Of a DNA stretch of 22,961 nucleotides, positions 6,878 to 15,092 are shown piece by piece. Numbering within the stretch: position 1 is the stretch's first letter; each line of letters begins with the position of its first letter. Source of the DNA: CALISC01 sp963542545 (GTDB taxonomy: Bacteria; Bacillota_I; Bacilli_A; Acholeplasmatales; Acholeplasmataceae); contig CAUTWO010000009.1 of the NCBI GenBank assembly GCA_963542545.1, forward strand, positions 1-22,961, written 5' to 3'. The notes below the pieces were generated by a model. It was not told where the DNA came from. It did no database searches and was given only the letters and a program-made list of their open reading frames with translations. Both the position numbers and the translations under genes were made by a program.

Positions 6878-9800
6878 TTAAAATAAACTTTTTAAGAATT
6901 CAGGAAGTAAATTGGATAATTGATCAACAGCGCTATCAAATATTGCTTTCCTTGCAGTTGGACCAGGGAGTACTTTTTTAAAAGCTTTAGTTAAAGATTT
7001 ACCAAATAACCTGAATCTACCTTGTACACCTTTAGCGCTGATTTTTCCAATAGCCTTATTTTGAGCACTCTTAGTTAAAATACTATGAAGTTTACTAGTA
7101 AATCCATTTTTCAAAACACCTATTTTTAAATTCGCAAGCAAGTTCTTGGTTGCATTCATTCCCGCAGCAAACATCGCAGTCGTTGCAGCAGATTCAACAG
7201 CAGAAAAAGCTGCTGATATGTAGTTTACCTTGTAAAAATCACCACCATTATCAATCAAGTCATTGCCAACACTTTCTACAAAACTAGTAGCGCCACTAAT
7301 CAAAGTAGAGCCAATTAAGCCAATTCCAGATGCGGCAGCAGCTCCACTAACTGCACCCATAGCACCCGCAAGCAATGCTTTCTTCCAGTTTATTGTGCCA
7401 TTTTCAGATTTTTGTTTATAACAACTATACCCGGTTGCAATAGCAGCTCCAACAATCACACCAATTATTAGTGTACTTAAAAATAATTGGCCATCTTTGT
7501 CAATATAATTAACAGGGTTATTTTTACAATAACAAAATAAGTTGTTAGTAGATGAATATTCGTTTTCTATAAATAGCGGGTTGTCTATGTTTAGCCATCT
7601 ACACCACTCAGGTACATAATACCTGGTTGTGCAGTAATACATCTGACTTTCTTTATCAAAATAGTATCCTTTGTATCTAAAAGGATTGATTTCAGCGAGA
7701 CCATTAGAGGAATTATCAAAATAAACATAGGTATTTCCGTAAGCATTACTTTCATATCCTACTAATCTTTCACCGTTTTCATCAACTATACCCAAAATAT
7801 TTTGTAGACTATCTTTTAGATAAAAATAATTTTTTGTTTTGTCTAAAATAAATCCATAAAGTAGATTGTCTTCATCATACAAAAAATCTAGCCTGTGACA
7901 GTCTGAAATTTGTGAAACTAATTTATCGTCATCATAGTAGTAGTAGTAAATTGTTTCATCTGGTGTGATTTTTTTAGTTCTAAGACCTTTATCGTCATAT
8001 TCGTAAGTAAAAGTATTGTCATTGCTATCCGTAAACTCAACTAATCTTCTGCCTTCAAATAAATATTGATTACCTTTATATGACTTAGGGTTAAATATGT
8101 TTTTATCATCGTAAATAATTTCGTTGCTATTTACTTTAACAAGCAAGTCTTTAATCAGACTTGAGTATTCAAAAGCTGTGTCACCATATTTTAAAATATT
8201 TCCATTGTCATCATACTGAATAGTTTTGTCGTCGTCTTTGGTCAAAAATCCACGAAAATCGTATCTGTATGCGTGATTTTTAAAAATATTGTCTTTAATT
8301 GCCAAGACATTGCCAAGTGCATCGGTCTCGTATGCGCGACTAAGTTCAGTAGAATGCTTGAAACGGTGTAGTTCTTTAGAAATTTGCTTAGAGATATATT
8401 TGTGGTCATTTTCTCTTCTTTTGTAATCAAAAGTAGTAGACATAATGTTTTCGCCTGCTTTGTGCAGAACAACATTTTTAAGCATACCGAGCGTATCAAA
8501 CTGTTTGTTTTGAGAAATGCCAACAATTTCTTTTTTAAGTGCTTCAAGAGTTTCCTTTTCACAAAAAGCAGGTCTGAAAGCAAGCATCTCAATTTGACCT
8601 TGCAACTCCATACAATCGGCTAGGTAACCCAAATTATAAGAGCTATAATTTGAAGTTAGTTTTCTACCAACTGATAACTTTAAGTTGCTCCCTAGTCCAG
8701 ATTGACTAGAAATCCAAATATATTCGTTATCGTCAAGAATTAGTCTAAAAGAAGTAGATTGAGTAAACCCGTATCCATCACCTTCATTTACTTCTGTAAA
8801 AGAAAGCGCAACAAAATGCCAAGAATTGCAAGTAAACATTAAATTAGTTTCTTTAGTTTCGCTTCCGTATTTTATAACTAACTTAGAGTCTTTGTTTTTA
8901 AATAAAGCAATTTTTTGATTTTTTTCGTCAATTGCTTCAAATAAATATTGCATGTCTTCGTTAGTATCTGAATAAGCTCTAAAGGCAATAGTTCCGGTTC
9001 CGTTAGTCAGAAAGTCATAAACCAACTCGTTGCCGTCTGCTACAAAGGCGTATCTTTTATTTGTGTTGTTGAAGTTAAATGTGCGGTCTTTGTCGTAATT
9101 TGAAATGTTTCTTATGCTAAAACGACTAGGTTTTTGGCCAGTTAACGAAGTTACTGAGTTTTGAAGTGGAAAAATTTCAAAGTCTTTTAAGTTTTTTTGA
9201 GCAATGTTAAAGTAAGTAGTTTGACTAAAATCCACAGTTTGAGTATCTGCGTCTACTAATTGGTTGTCAATCAAATAATCTTTAGTAGCACGGTAATATC
9301 TTTTAATTTCTGGTACGTCAATATAGGTTTTTCCAGCAATATACAGACAAGTAACTTGGCCGTAGAAGTGGTAATAGCTGCTTTTACCGTTGTATTCATG
9401 GCCAATGTTGTAAACTAAATCAGCGCCAAGGTCAAAGTTTATTCTTGGGTCCGCTTGTCGGTAAACTTGAGTATGTCCATTTAAAGAAAAAGCAAACTCA
9501 GAAACTTCAGAATACCCTTGTCCGTCTGCTCTATTAAAAAAAGAAAGTGCCACAAAGTTCCAGTCTTTTTCCTTTATAGAAAAATCGCTTGTTAAAATAT
9601 CGTGTGTCTTGCCAGCAAAGTCAACTACTTTTAAAGTGATTTTGCCGTATTGCAAGTACAGTCCAATGCTGTCGTACGCGTCGTTGTCTTTGCAACTAAA
9701 CAGACATTGATAGTAATTTCCGTATTCAGTTTGTTTAAACCAAAACTGAATACCACCGTTTTCTAAAGAAAAAGGACTTGGCATATCTAATTTGTAGCTA

Positions 9801-12412
9801 AGCAATTTTTCGTTATCTAACTTAACATAAGGAATAATACCTTCTAGATAAGTGTCTAGTTCGATAGGTTTTTCGTCCTTGTTTTCAATTGATTTAAGTA
9901 ATTTGCCTTTTTTATTGGTTAAGTTAGAATCGTCACTAAAAATACCAATATACGCTCTTTCACTTGCAAACGCCTCAACAATAGTTTCAGGATATGAACC
10001 TTTTGAGCGTTCAACCGTGTCGTATGCAAAATTTAAATTATGCTTGTCTACTGTAATTGATTTGCGGTTAACATTACCTAAATTGTCGTGTGACTTGTTG
10101 ATTTCTATACCAGGATTTTGAATTTTTATAATTTCGCCATCTTCATCGTAAAGAAACTCTTTAATCTTTTCGTTATTTTTGTCAAAAACCGCAATAATTT
10201 GACCTTCTTCGTTGTATTGATATTTAAATCTTAAAGACTTGGTGTTATCTATTTGGTAGTAAAGGGAGTCTAGTAAATTGTCTGAATTGTATTCAAACAA
10301 ATAAGCGTCTCCTTTTGTTCCAAATTTGATGCTTAACAAATTATTTGAAATTGGCGAATATTCATAGATAAATATAGGGACTTGGTTTATCAAAATTTGC
10401 GAAATATTGCCAAAATCATCATATTTAAAATCGTATTCTGAGCCATTTTTTAACTTTATTTTAGTTAAATCTTGCTTTTGATTGTATTCGTATTCTGCGT
10501 GCGTAGATAAATTATTTAAAGTGGTTTTAAAGTTTTTAATCGTGCTGTCTTCGTTGTATTCAGTTAAAGAAACTACGCCAAGTGCGTTGACCGCTTTGGT
10601 GATTCTGCCTAAACTGTCATATTCAAAAGTTTTTTTGTTTTGCAGTTCGTCTATTTCGCCAACTAACATTCTGCCGTCTTTAGTCCAGTTTTTTTCAACT
10701 TTTAAAATGTTTTTGCCGTCAGCTGAAGAAACTGTTGTAGACAATAGATTAGATTTGTGGAAATCACAATACTTGTTTTTTAAAAACACACCATAGGGAT
10801 ATTTAACTAAAGCGACATTACCTTCTTTGTTGTAGTAGTATTTAGTTGCGACTCCTTCTGGACCTGTGACACTTTCTGGAAAATTATTTGAGTTGTGTTT
10901 AACTTGCACGCCAATAGAGCCACTTGAAATATCTTTGGGGTTGCCAGACTTATCGTACGCATAAAAAGCACCAAATGCTTTTTTAAACACTTGAATTCCG
11001 CCAATCTCAATTGAAGCGTTTCCTGTAAACAACACACTCAATTCAATTGAATCAAAAGTTTTAGTAGCAGAAACTCCTAAAGTCATTAAGTCAAAGTTGT
11101 CGTCTATTTTTTCTTTTTTAAATACATCGCTGTCTTCGCCACCTGCGGTCAGTCTTACTTCAACCTTTGATTTATTTGTTTTTGGAGTTATTTGTCTACC
11201 CCAAATTGCAACAAAAATTTCGTCAGTGGCGATGCCACTAACCGGAATATTAAAAGTTAAACTACCTCCGTTTCCGGTAGTTTTTGCAAGATAAACGCTT
11301 TCTTTTAAGAAGTTTTTAAAAAAACCAGGTTTTAAATCTACTTTATGAATCTCAACTCCGTTTTTGGTAAAATCGGCAACAGTAGACTTAAATAAGTTGT
11401 TTTTTTGGTCTAAAACAGAAATAGGTGTGCTTTTGGAAAGCAGTTGTTTAGTTTCGTGGTGGTATTCGGTTTCAACTGCGTTCATTTGGCTGTCAAATTC
11501 AAAAAGCAGAAAGTCTTTATCGTCAAAAAACACATAACTTTGCTCTGGTTTTGCGGGGTTTGCTAAATTAGTTATAGTGGTTTTTCTGTCTTCGTATGTT
11601 ATTGTGTTTTTGTTTCTTTCAGTTAAGGAATCTCCAAAAACTTCAGCAAATTCAACTACTCTGCCGTCTGCAAATCTATAAACAAGACCTCGTTTTGAAA
11701 TCGCGTTAAAAAGCGTAATTTGATTGTCAAGGTAAATAATTTTTAACTGAGAAATTATTGTGTTATTTTGTTTGTGTGTGACTTTTGTTAACTTGTTGTT
11801 TTCATACTCAAGAGTTGCAAAATAAACTTTTTTATCGTCTTGAAGGTATGCAACTTCAGAAATAAACTCGCTAGTTTTTTTAAAAACTATTTTGCTGCCG
11901 TGTGGATTTACAATTCTTTTTTCAACATCTACAAAGTCAAAAAGAAGTCTCTCGCCGTTTATCCCTATCATTTCGCTAGGGTAGTTAATATTTATTGGTT
12001 CTTCAAAAATTGTTTTGTTTCCGTACTTATCTTTAATTTCAAAACCTGACTTTAAAAGATATTCATCGGAAAAGTTATGTGCTTCTATTTGAGTCTCTGG
12101 ATTTTTAAAATCAAGTTTCAAGTAATAATCTACAGAACCATCTGCGTTAAAAACAGAAATTTTGCCTTCGGTATTTTGAATTTTAGTAAAATAATTTAGT
12201 TTAAAGCCTTTGCCGAAAAACTCTTTTTCGACATTGTTTTGGTGGTTATATATTAAACTGGTTTTAATCAGGCCACTTCCAACATTTTCAATTAAAGGGA
12301 TAATGATGTGAAAATTAGCGTCGTTCTTGTTGATGTTTACATTAGTTTTTACTAAACTACCAAGAGAATGAGTTAAAAATTTACAGTAACTTTTAAGTCC
12401 TTTGTTTGCCAT
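6878..12412 (-). CDS. Giant RHS-repeat protein with two LamG-like domains and a glycine-zipper C-terminal tip
   Basis: The 1844-residue protein is built of RHS/YD repeats (for example YDSLGRITKAVN and YDDFGNISQIL) that form a hollow beta-cocoon in known family members. Two laminin-G/concanavalin-like modules interrupt the repeats at roughly residues 855-1040 and 1080-1280; both contain a W-x-FVALSF strand. The RHS-associated core is clear near 1575-1641: PFRYKGYYFD, then TTRYYVPEW, ending in NYIDKDG. After the core, about 203 residues form a variable tip: a hydrophobic segment (about 1643-1660), Gly/Ala-rich helices resembling a glycine zipper, and a basic, amphipathic last 80 residues. I recognise no nuclease or other enzyme motif there. 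No signal peptide is visible. The ATG at 12410-12412 has AAGGAG five bases upstream; a GTG at 12416-12418 is too close to it. Twelve bases follow the nucleotidyltransferase gene and one base precedes the small membrane protein. Confidence 0.88.
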   Translation of the reverse strand: MANKGLKSYCKFLTHSLGSLVKTNVNINKNDANFHIIIPLIENVGSGLIKTSLIYNHQNNVEKEFFGKGFKLNYFTKIQNTEGKISVFNADGSVDYYLKLDFKNPETQIEAHNFSDEYLLKSGFEIKDKYGNKTIFEEPININYPSEMIGINGERLLFDFVDVEKRIVNPHGSKIVFKKTSEFISEVAYLQDDKKVYFATLEYENNKLTKVTHKQNNTIISQLKIIYLDNQITLFNAISKRGLVYRFADGRVVEFAEVFGDSLTERNKNTITYEDRKTTITNLANPAKPEQSYVFFDDKDFLLFEFDSQMNAVETEYHHETKQLLSKSTPISVLDQKNNLFKSTVADFTKNGVEIHKVDLKPGFFKNFLKESVYLAKTTGNGGSLTFNIPVSGIATDEIFVAIWGRQITPKTNKSKVEVRLTAGGEDSDVFKKEKIDDNFDLMTLGVSATKTFDSIELSVLFTGNASIEIGGIQVFKKAFGAFYAYDKSGNPKDISSGSIGVQVKHNSNNFPESVTGPEGVATKYYYNKEGNVALVKYPYGVFLKNKYCDFHKSNLLSTTVSSADGKNILKVEKNWTKDGRMLVGEIDELQNKKTFEYDSLGRITKAVNALGVVSLTEYNEDSTIKNFKTTLNNLSTHAEYEYNQKQDLTKIKLKNGSEYDFKYDDFGNISQILINQVPIFIYEYSPISNNLLSIKFGTKGDAYLFEYNSDNLLDSLYYQIDNTKSLRFKYQYNEEGQIIAVFDKNNEKIKEFLYDEDGEIIKIQNPGIEINKSHDNLGNVNRKSITVDKHNLNFAYDTVERSKGSYPETIVEAFASERAYIGIFSDDSNLTNKKGKLLKSIENKDEKPIELDTYLEGIIPYVKLDNEKLLSYKLDMPSPFSLENGGIQFWFKQTEYGNYYQCLFSCKDNDAYDSIGLYLQYGKITLKVVDFAGKTHDILTSDFSIKEKDWNFVALSFFNRADGQGYSEVSEFAFSLNGHTQVYRQADPRINFDLGADLVYNIGHEYNGKSSYYHFYGQVTCLYIAGKTYIDVPEIKRYYRATKDYLIDNQLVDADTQTVDFSQTTYFNIAQKNLKDFEIFPLQNSVTSLTGQKPSRFSIRNISNYDKDRTFNFNNTNKRYAFVADGNELVYDFLTNGTGTIAFRAYSDTNEDMQYLFEAIDEKNQKIALFKNKDSKLVIKYGSETKETNLMFTCNSWHFVALSFTEVNEGDGYGFTQSTSFRLILDDNEYIWISSQSGLGSNLKLSVGRKLTSNYSSYNLGYLADCMELQGQIEMLAFRPAFCEKETLEALKKEIVGISQNKQFDTLGMLKNVVLHKAGENIMSTTFDYKRRENDHKYISKQISKELHRFKHSTELSRAYETDALGNVLAIKDNIFKNHAYRYDFRGFLTKDDDKTIQYDDNGNILKYGDTAFEYSSLIKDLLVKVNSNEIIYDDKNIFNPKSYKGNQYLFEGRRLVEFTDSNDNTFTYEYDDKGLRTKKITPDETIYYYYYDDDKLVSQISDCHRLDFLYDEDNLLYGFILDKTKNYFYLKDSLQNILGIVDENGERLVGYESNAYGNTYVYFDNSSNGLAEINPFRYKGYYFDKESQMYYCTTRYYVPEWCRWLNIDNPLFIENEYSSTNNLFCYCKNNPVNYIDKDGQLFLSTLIIGVIVGAAIATGYSCYKQKSENGTINWKKALLAGAMGAVSGAAAASGIGLIGSTLISGATSFVESVGNDLIDNGGDFYKVNYISAAFSAVESAATTAMFAAGMNATKNLLANLKIGVLKNGFTSKLHSILTKSAQNKAIGKISAKGVQGRFRLFGKSLTKAFKKVLPGPTARKAIFDSAVDQLSNLLPEFLKSLF

Positions 12413-12424
12413 TTTCACTCCTTT

Positions 12425-13324
12425 TTAAAATACCTTTGTACAGTTATTTATTTCTTTTAGTAAGTTTTCACTTAAATAAGGCCCAACTTCTATCAAATCA
12501 ACAAATCTTTTGAATTTTTCGAAATAAAGTTGCTTTATGGTTTCTTTAAATTTCCGCTTACTTTCTTTAGTAATATCCAAAGAAAACTCAGCAAGCAAAT
12601 CAATATCTGAGTCTAGTCTTTCGGTGCCTTGTGCAAAGGAACCAAAAATATACAAATGTTTAACTCCAAATTGAATAAGTAAAACCTTATCATCAGACAA
12701 GGTTTGAAAGATTTCTTTAAATGTTAGTTTTTTTAAATTTTGATAATAAGATTTATCTTGTTTTTTACTTTCTAATATAAATTTAGTAATATAAGAAACT
12801 AAACTACTTGGACTATTTAAAATATATAATTCGTTTAGTTCTTTTAATACGGTTTCATTAAAAACTAATGCAGGAATGCCGACTTTTACTAATGAAAAGT
12901 TTAAAAACATCAAACTAATCAAAAATCTATATTCGCTATCTAATTCCACCATCGTTTGAAAGGCACTATGTGAAAAAATAATTGAGTTTTCCAGTGAATT
13001 TTCAACGCAAGTTTTAAAAAATAAATTAGTTAATCTTGTAATTAGGTCAGCAGTTGGTTCTTCTTCTTTTAAGATATAGAAAAATTTCTTTAATAAACTA
13101 GAAGAAAAGATATTTTGATTATTACTAAGTAAATAAAAGTAAGCATCATAAGAGTTTTTTAGCGTCAGTTCTAGTTGCGTTTGAATTGGTGTCTCCATAT
13201 AAACAATTTGTTTAAACAAAGTATGCCTGAAATCGTAGCCTAGATAACGAAAATACTTTTCAATAAATTGAGTAAGTTTTTTTCTGACAATCAATTCAGT
13301 TCCGTGCTCAACATTGAAAAACAT
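12425..13324 (-). CDS. Degenerate Fic-like domain fused to a MNT-type nucleotidyltransferase
   Basis: The C-terminal part (about 205-299) is a minimal Pol-beta-like nucleotidyltransferase: GSF at 228-230, then DSDID with Asp240 and Asp242, and a third acidic residue in VDLIE (Asp276). All three expected metal ligands are present, so it could transfer a nucleotide. The helical N-terminal part (about 48-165) resembles a Fic core in order and spacing: an LLKKFFYIL helix, an F-S-H-S-A-F helix (118-122) and a following helix ending GIPALVF (149-155). The HPFxDGNGR catalytic loop is not conserved (VELDSEYRF, 126-134). AAGGAG lies 7-8 bases before the ATG. First gene of the RHS cassette, transcribed toward it. 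It may modify the RHS product, the membrane protein, or a host target; no role can be assigned from sequence. Confidence 0.7.
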   Translation of the reverse strand: MFFNVEHGTELIVRKKLTQFIEKYFRYLGYDFRHTLFKQIVYMETPIQTQLELTLKNSYDAYFYLLSNNQNIFSSSLLKKFFYILKEEEPTADLITRLTNLFFKTCVENSLENSIIFSHSAFQTMVELDSEYRFLISLMFLNFSLVKVGIPALVFNETVLKELNELYILNSPSSLVSYITKFILESKKQDKSYYQNLKKLTFKEIFQTLSDDKVLLIQFGVKHLYIFGSFAQGTERLDSDIDLLAEFSLDITKESKRKFKETIKQLYFEKFKRFVDLIEVGPYLSENLLKEINNCTKVF

Positions 13325-13456
13325 AATCTAAACTCCTTTTTAACGATCAATTGCTAAAAAACCTTATAAAAGTTCAAAAAAGTTAATAATTCTGAAAAAT
13401 ACTTTTGGTTTAATTTGAAAATTATTTTTTTATTTTGAAGATAAACTGTCTACAAT

Positions 13457-14776
13457 TTAGGCTAAAGTGCCCATTGGGTCCCATGGTTTTAACACAGTAG
13501 GCTCGGCGTCAAGGGCTTTTAGTTCAGCGTCAGATAAGTATTTTTTGTTAATTAAAACTTGATAGGTATAGCGGTCAAACCAAGAATCGGTACATAGATA
13601 GTAACCTTTTGAACCTACTTTGTCGCCCCATGAGTTTTCAATTTTCCACTTGTTTGGTTTTCCGTCTACTAAGTTTACGCCAGTTAAAAGCATAGCGTGG
13701 TTCATAGCAGAAGCACGATAGTCAAGTTGAGTTTTTTTATCTAGAGTTACGTTGATGTCAAAAATTTGTTCAAAGTCAAATAAACGGTCGTCCCAAACAC
13801 CGTGTGTGCGGTCGCCAAATAGTGAGACGTCTGAACCAAACCAAACTGGTTCTAGGTCTTTAAGTTGTGCGATTGTCACTTCTTTTAGACGCTCAATTGG
13901 TAAGTTTAAGTGAACTACTTTGTTTCCCTCAACTACGTTGCCAAGGTAAGAGATTGTGTAAGTTCTTAAAAATGGTTTGTCTTTAGTTGGTGAGTTGATA
14001 ACAGAAACATATTGGTTTAAATCAAGGCCAACAAATTTGTCATAGAATTTTTGTGGGGTTAGATTTTGAACTAGGTGGTATTTTTTGTTTTTATCGGTGT
14101 ATTCAAAGTTAAACTTTTGGGGTGGCATTCCGAAGTTTGTAACTAAGAAGTTATAAAGTTCTTGAGTTGCAACTTCTCGGATTTTTTGAATGTCTGAATC
14201 TTTGCCTTCGCTGTGCGCACGGCGAACGTCTGCTGCAAACTTACGTAGACGAACATTAATGATTTCATTCATCAAACCAGTGTTTGAACTAGAAGTAGTT
14301 TCAGGCATTGCAGATTTTGGCACGAGCCCATATTTTTCAATTAGGTTTTGCAGCATTGCCCATTGACCACCATCTTGGATACCTTGATTTAGTAAAAATT
14401 GAAGAGTGCGGTCATCAACTTCTGCATCTAAAAAATCTAGAACAGATTCAAAAAAGAAGTTGATTTTCTCTAGTTTATCGTAAAAAGCGATGTAGTTTTG
14501 TGAAAACTCAAATTCAGTTAATTTAAGGTTTTTTGCAGTAATTTCGCGAAGAAAGTTTAGACCAGAAAAAATCCAGCAACGGCCTGAACGCATTTGGTTG
14601 GCAACGGGCAGTGTCTCTATGTTAACTGAGAAGTTAAACTGAGTGTTTTGCTCTTCTTCAAGTATATAAGCAACATCTTGTAAGTTTCCTTTAGTTAAAG
14701 CACGACGAAGCACAGTTTTGCTGTTGTCTGCTTTAATTGATTTTTCTAATTTAGATAAATATTCTTTTTCTAACAT
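13457..14776 (-). CDS. pepC: Aminopeptidase C (bleomycin hydrolase family, peptidase C1B)
   Basis: Cytoplasmic cysteine aminopeptidase that removes N-terminal residues from peptides. The 439-residue length matches bacterial PepC. The catalytic triad is complete: Cys67 in NQMRSGRCWIFSG, His360 in AMNHAMLLTG and Asn381 in WKIENSWGD; the oxyanion Gln61 is also present. I chose the ATG at 14774-14776 because GGAGG lies seven bases upstream; a longer frame starting at 14809 would include the ribosome-binding site and the added residues do not match the family. Monocistronic: it has its own promoter just upstream, is divergent from infC, and shows no clear hairpin terminator in the 132-base gap (13325-13456) before the accessory cassette. 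Confidence 0.95.
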   Translation of the reverse strand: MLEKEYLSKLEKSIKADNSKTVLRRALTKGNLQDVAYILEEEQNTQFNFSVNIETLPVANQMRSGRCWIFSGLNFLREITAKNLKLTEFEFSQNYIAFYDKLEKINFFFESVLDFLDAEVDDRTLQFLLNQGIQDGGQWAMLQNLIEKYGLVPKSAMPETTSSSNTGLMNEIINVRLRKFAADVRRAHSEGKDSDIQKIREVATQELYNFLVTNFGMPPQKFNFEYTDKNKKYHLVQNLTPQKFYDKFVGLDLNQYVSVINSPTKDKPFLRTYTISYLGNVVEGNKVVHLNLPIERLKEVTIAQLKDLEPVWFGSDVSLFGDRTHGVWDDRLFDFEQIFDINVTLDKKTQLDYRASAMNHAMLLTGVNLVDGKPNKWKIENSWGDKVGSKGYYLCTDSWFDRYTYQVLINKKYLSDAELKALDAEPTVLKPWDPMGTLA

Positions 14777-14799
14777 TTTTTTCCTCCATAAACACCATA

Positions 14800-14828
14800 A
14801 TTTTACCAAATCAAGCTGGTTTTTTCCA
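14800..14828 (-). promoter_or_regulatory. Promoter of pepC
   Basis: On the minus strand TGGAAA (plus 14823-14828), a 17-base spacer and TAAAAT (plus 14800-14805), preceded by TG-G as an extended -10. It starts transcription about 15-20 bases before the GGAGG ribosome-binding site. Confidence 0.6.
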
Positions 14829-14840
14829 CGCTTTTAACTT

Positions 14841-14870
14841 ACCAAACTCGCTTAATTTTGGTGTTTTTTT
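14841..14870 (+). other. Hairpin followed by a T tract upstream of the infC promoter
   Basis: ACCAAA (14841-14846) and TTTGGT (14857-14862) can form a 6-bp stem with a 10-base loop, followed by seven T residues. It looks like a weak plus-strand terminator but no plus-strand gene precedes it. It may insulate the divergent pepC and infC promoters, or be chance. Confidence 0.3.
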
Positions 14871-14885
14871 GCTATTCTTTCTTAT

Positions 14886-14917
14886 TTGCTTAAAAAAGTA
14901 GAAAGGTATGCTAAAAT
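14886..14917 (+). promoter_or_regulatory. Probable promoter region of the infC operon
   Basis: TTGCTT at 14886-14891 is followed by TATGCT (14907-14912, 15-base spacer) and by TAAAAT (14912-14917, 20-base spacer). Neither spacing is ideal, so the exact -10 is uncertain, but a start near 14920 would place the whole structured leader inside the transcript. Confidence 0.4.
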
Positions 14918-14924
14918 TAAAAAC

Positions 14925-15063
14925 GTAGAAAGCAGCAGCAGTTTGCAAAAAACGCAACTCTCTCGCCTGATTGCATCTTAGTGATAGGCAAAAAGTTACT
15001 AATAAATTTTTTAAATATTTTGTAATTTTTTTAAAAAGGGTGCTCGCTTTGCACTCTTTTTTT
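14925..15063 (+). ncRNA. Structured 5' leader of infC-rpmI-rplT, L20-leader-like attenuator
   Basis: Noncoding leader of about 170 bases between promoter and infC. It contains a small hairpin closed by GCCT (14965-14968) and AGGC (14986-14989), and ends in a rho-independent terminator just before the infC ribosome-binding site. GCATCTT (14973-14979) can pair with AGGGTGC (15037-15043), the 5' arm of that terminator, giving a possible antiterminator. In low-GC Gram-positive bacteria this operon is known to be repressed by its product L20 binding the leader and promoting termination; that this leader works the same way is inferred from position and structure. Confidence 0.6.
15033..15063 (+). 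terminator. Attenuator terminator in the infC leader
   Basis: AAAAAGGGTGC (15033-15043) pairs with GCACTCTTTTT (15051-15061) through one G-T wobble, leaving a 7-base loop; the run of seven T residues spans 15057-15063. It ends only about 15 bases before the AGAAAGGAG ribosome-binding site of infC, so it must be passed for the operon to be expressed. Confidence 0.75.
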
Positions 15064-15092
15064 ATTTATGCTTTCCAGAAAGGAGTAAATTT

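Noticed and set aside
8242..8623. Open frames on both strands within the RHS gene
   Set aside because: Wholly inside the clearly coding RHS frame; no independent signals.
13325..13456. A promoter for the RHS cassette near TATAAG (13363-13368, minus strand)
   Set aside because: The matching -35 position reads AATTAT, too poor to call; the cassette's promoter remains unidentified.
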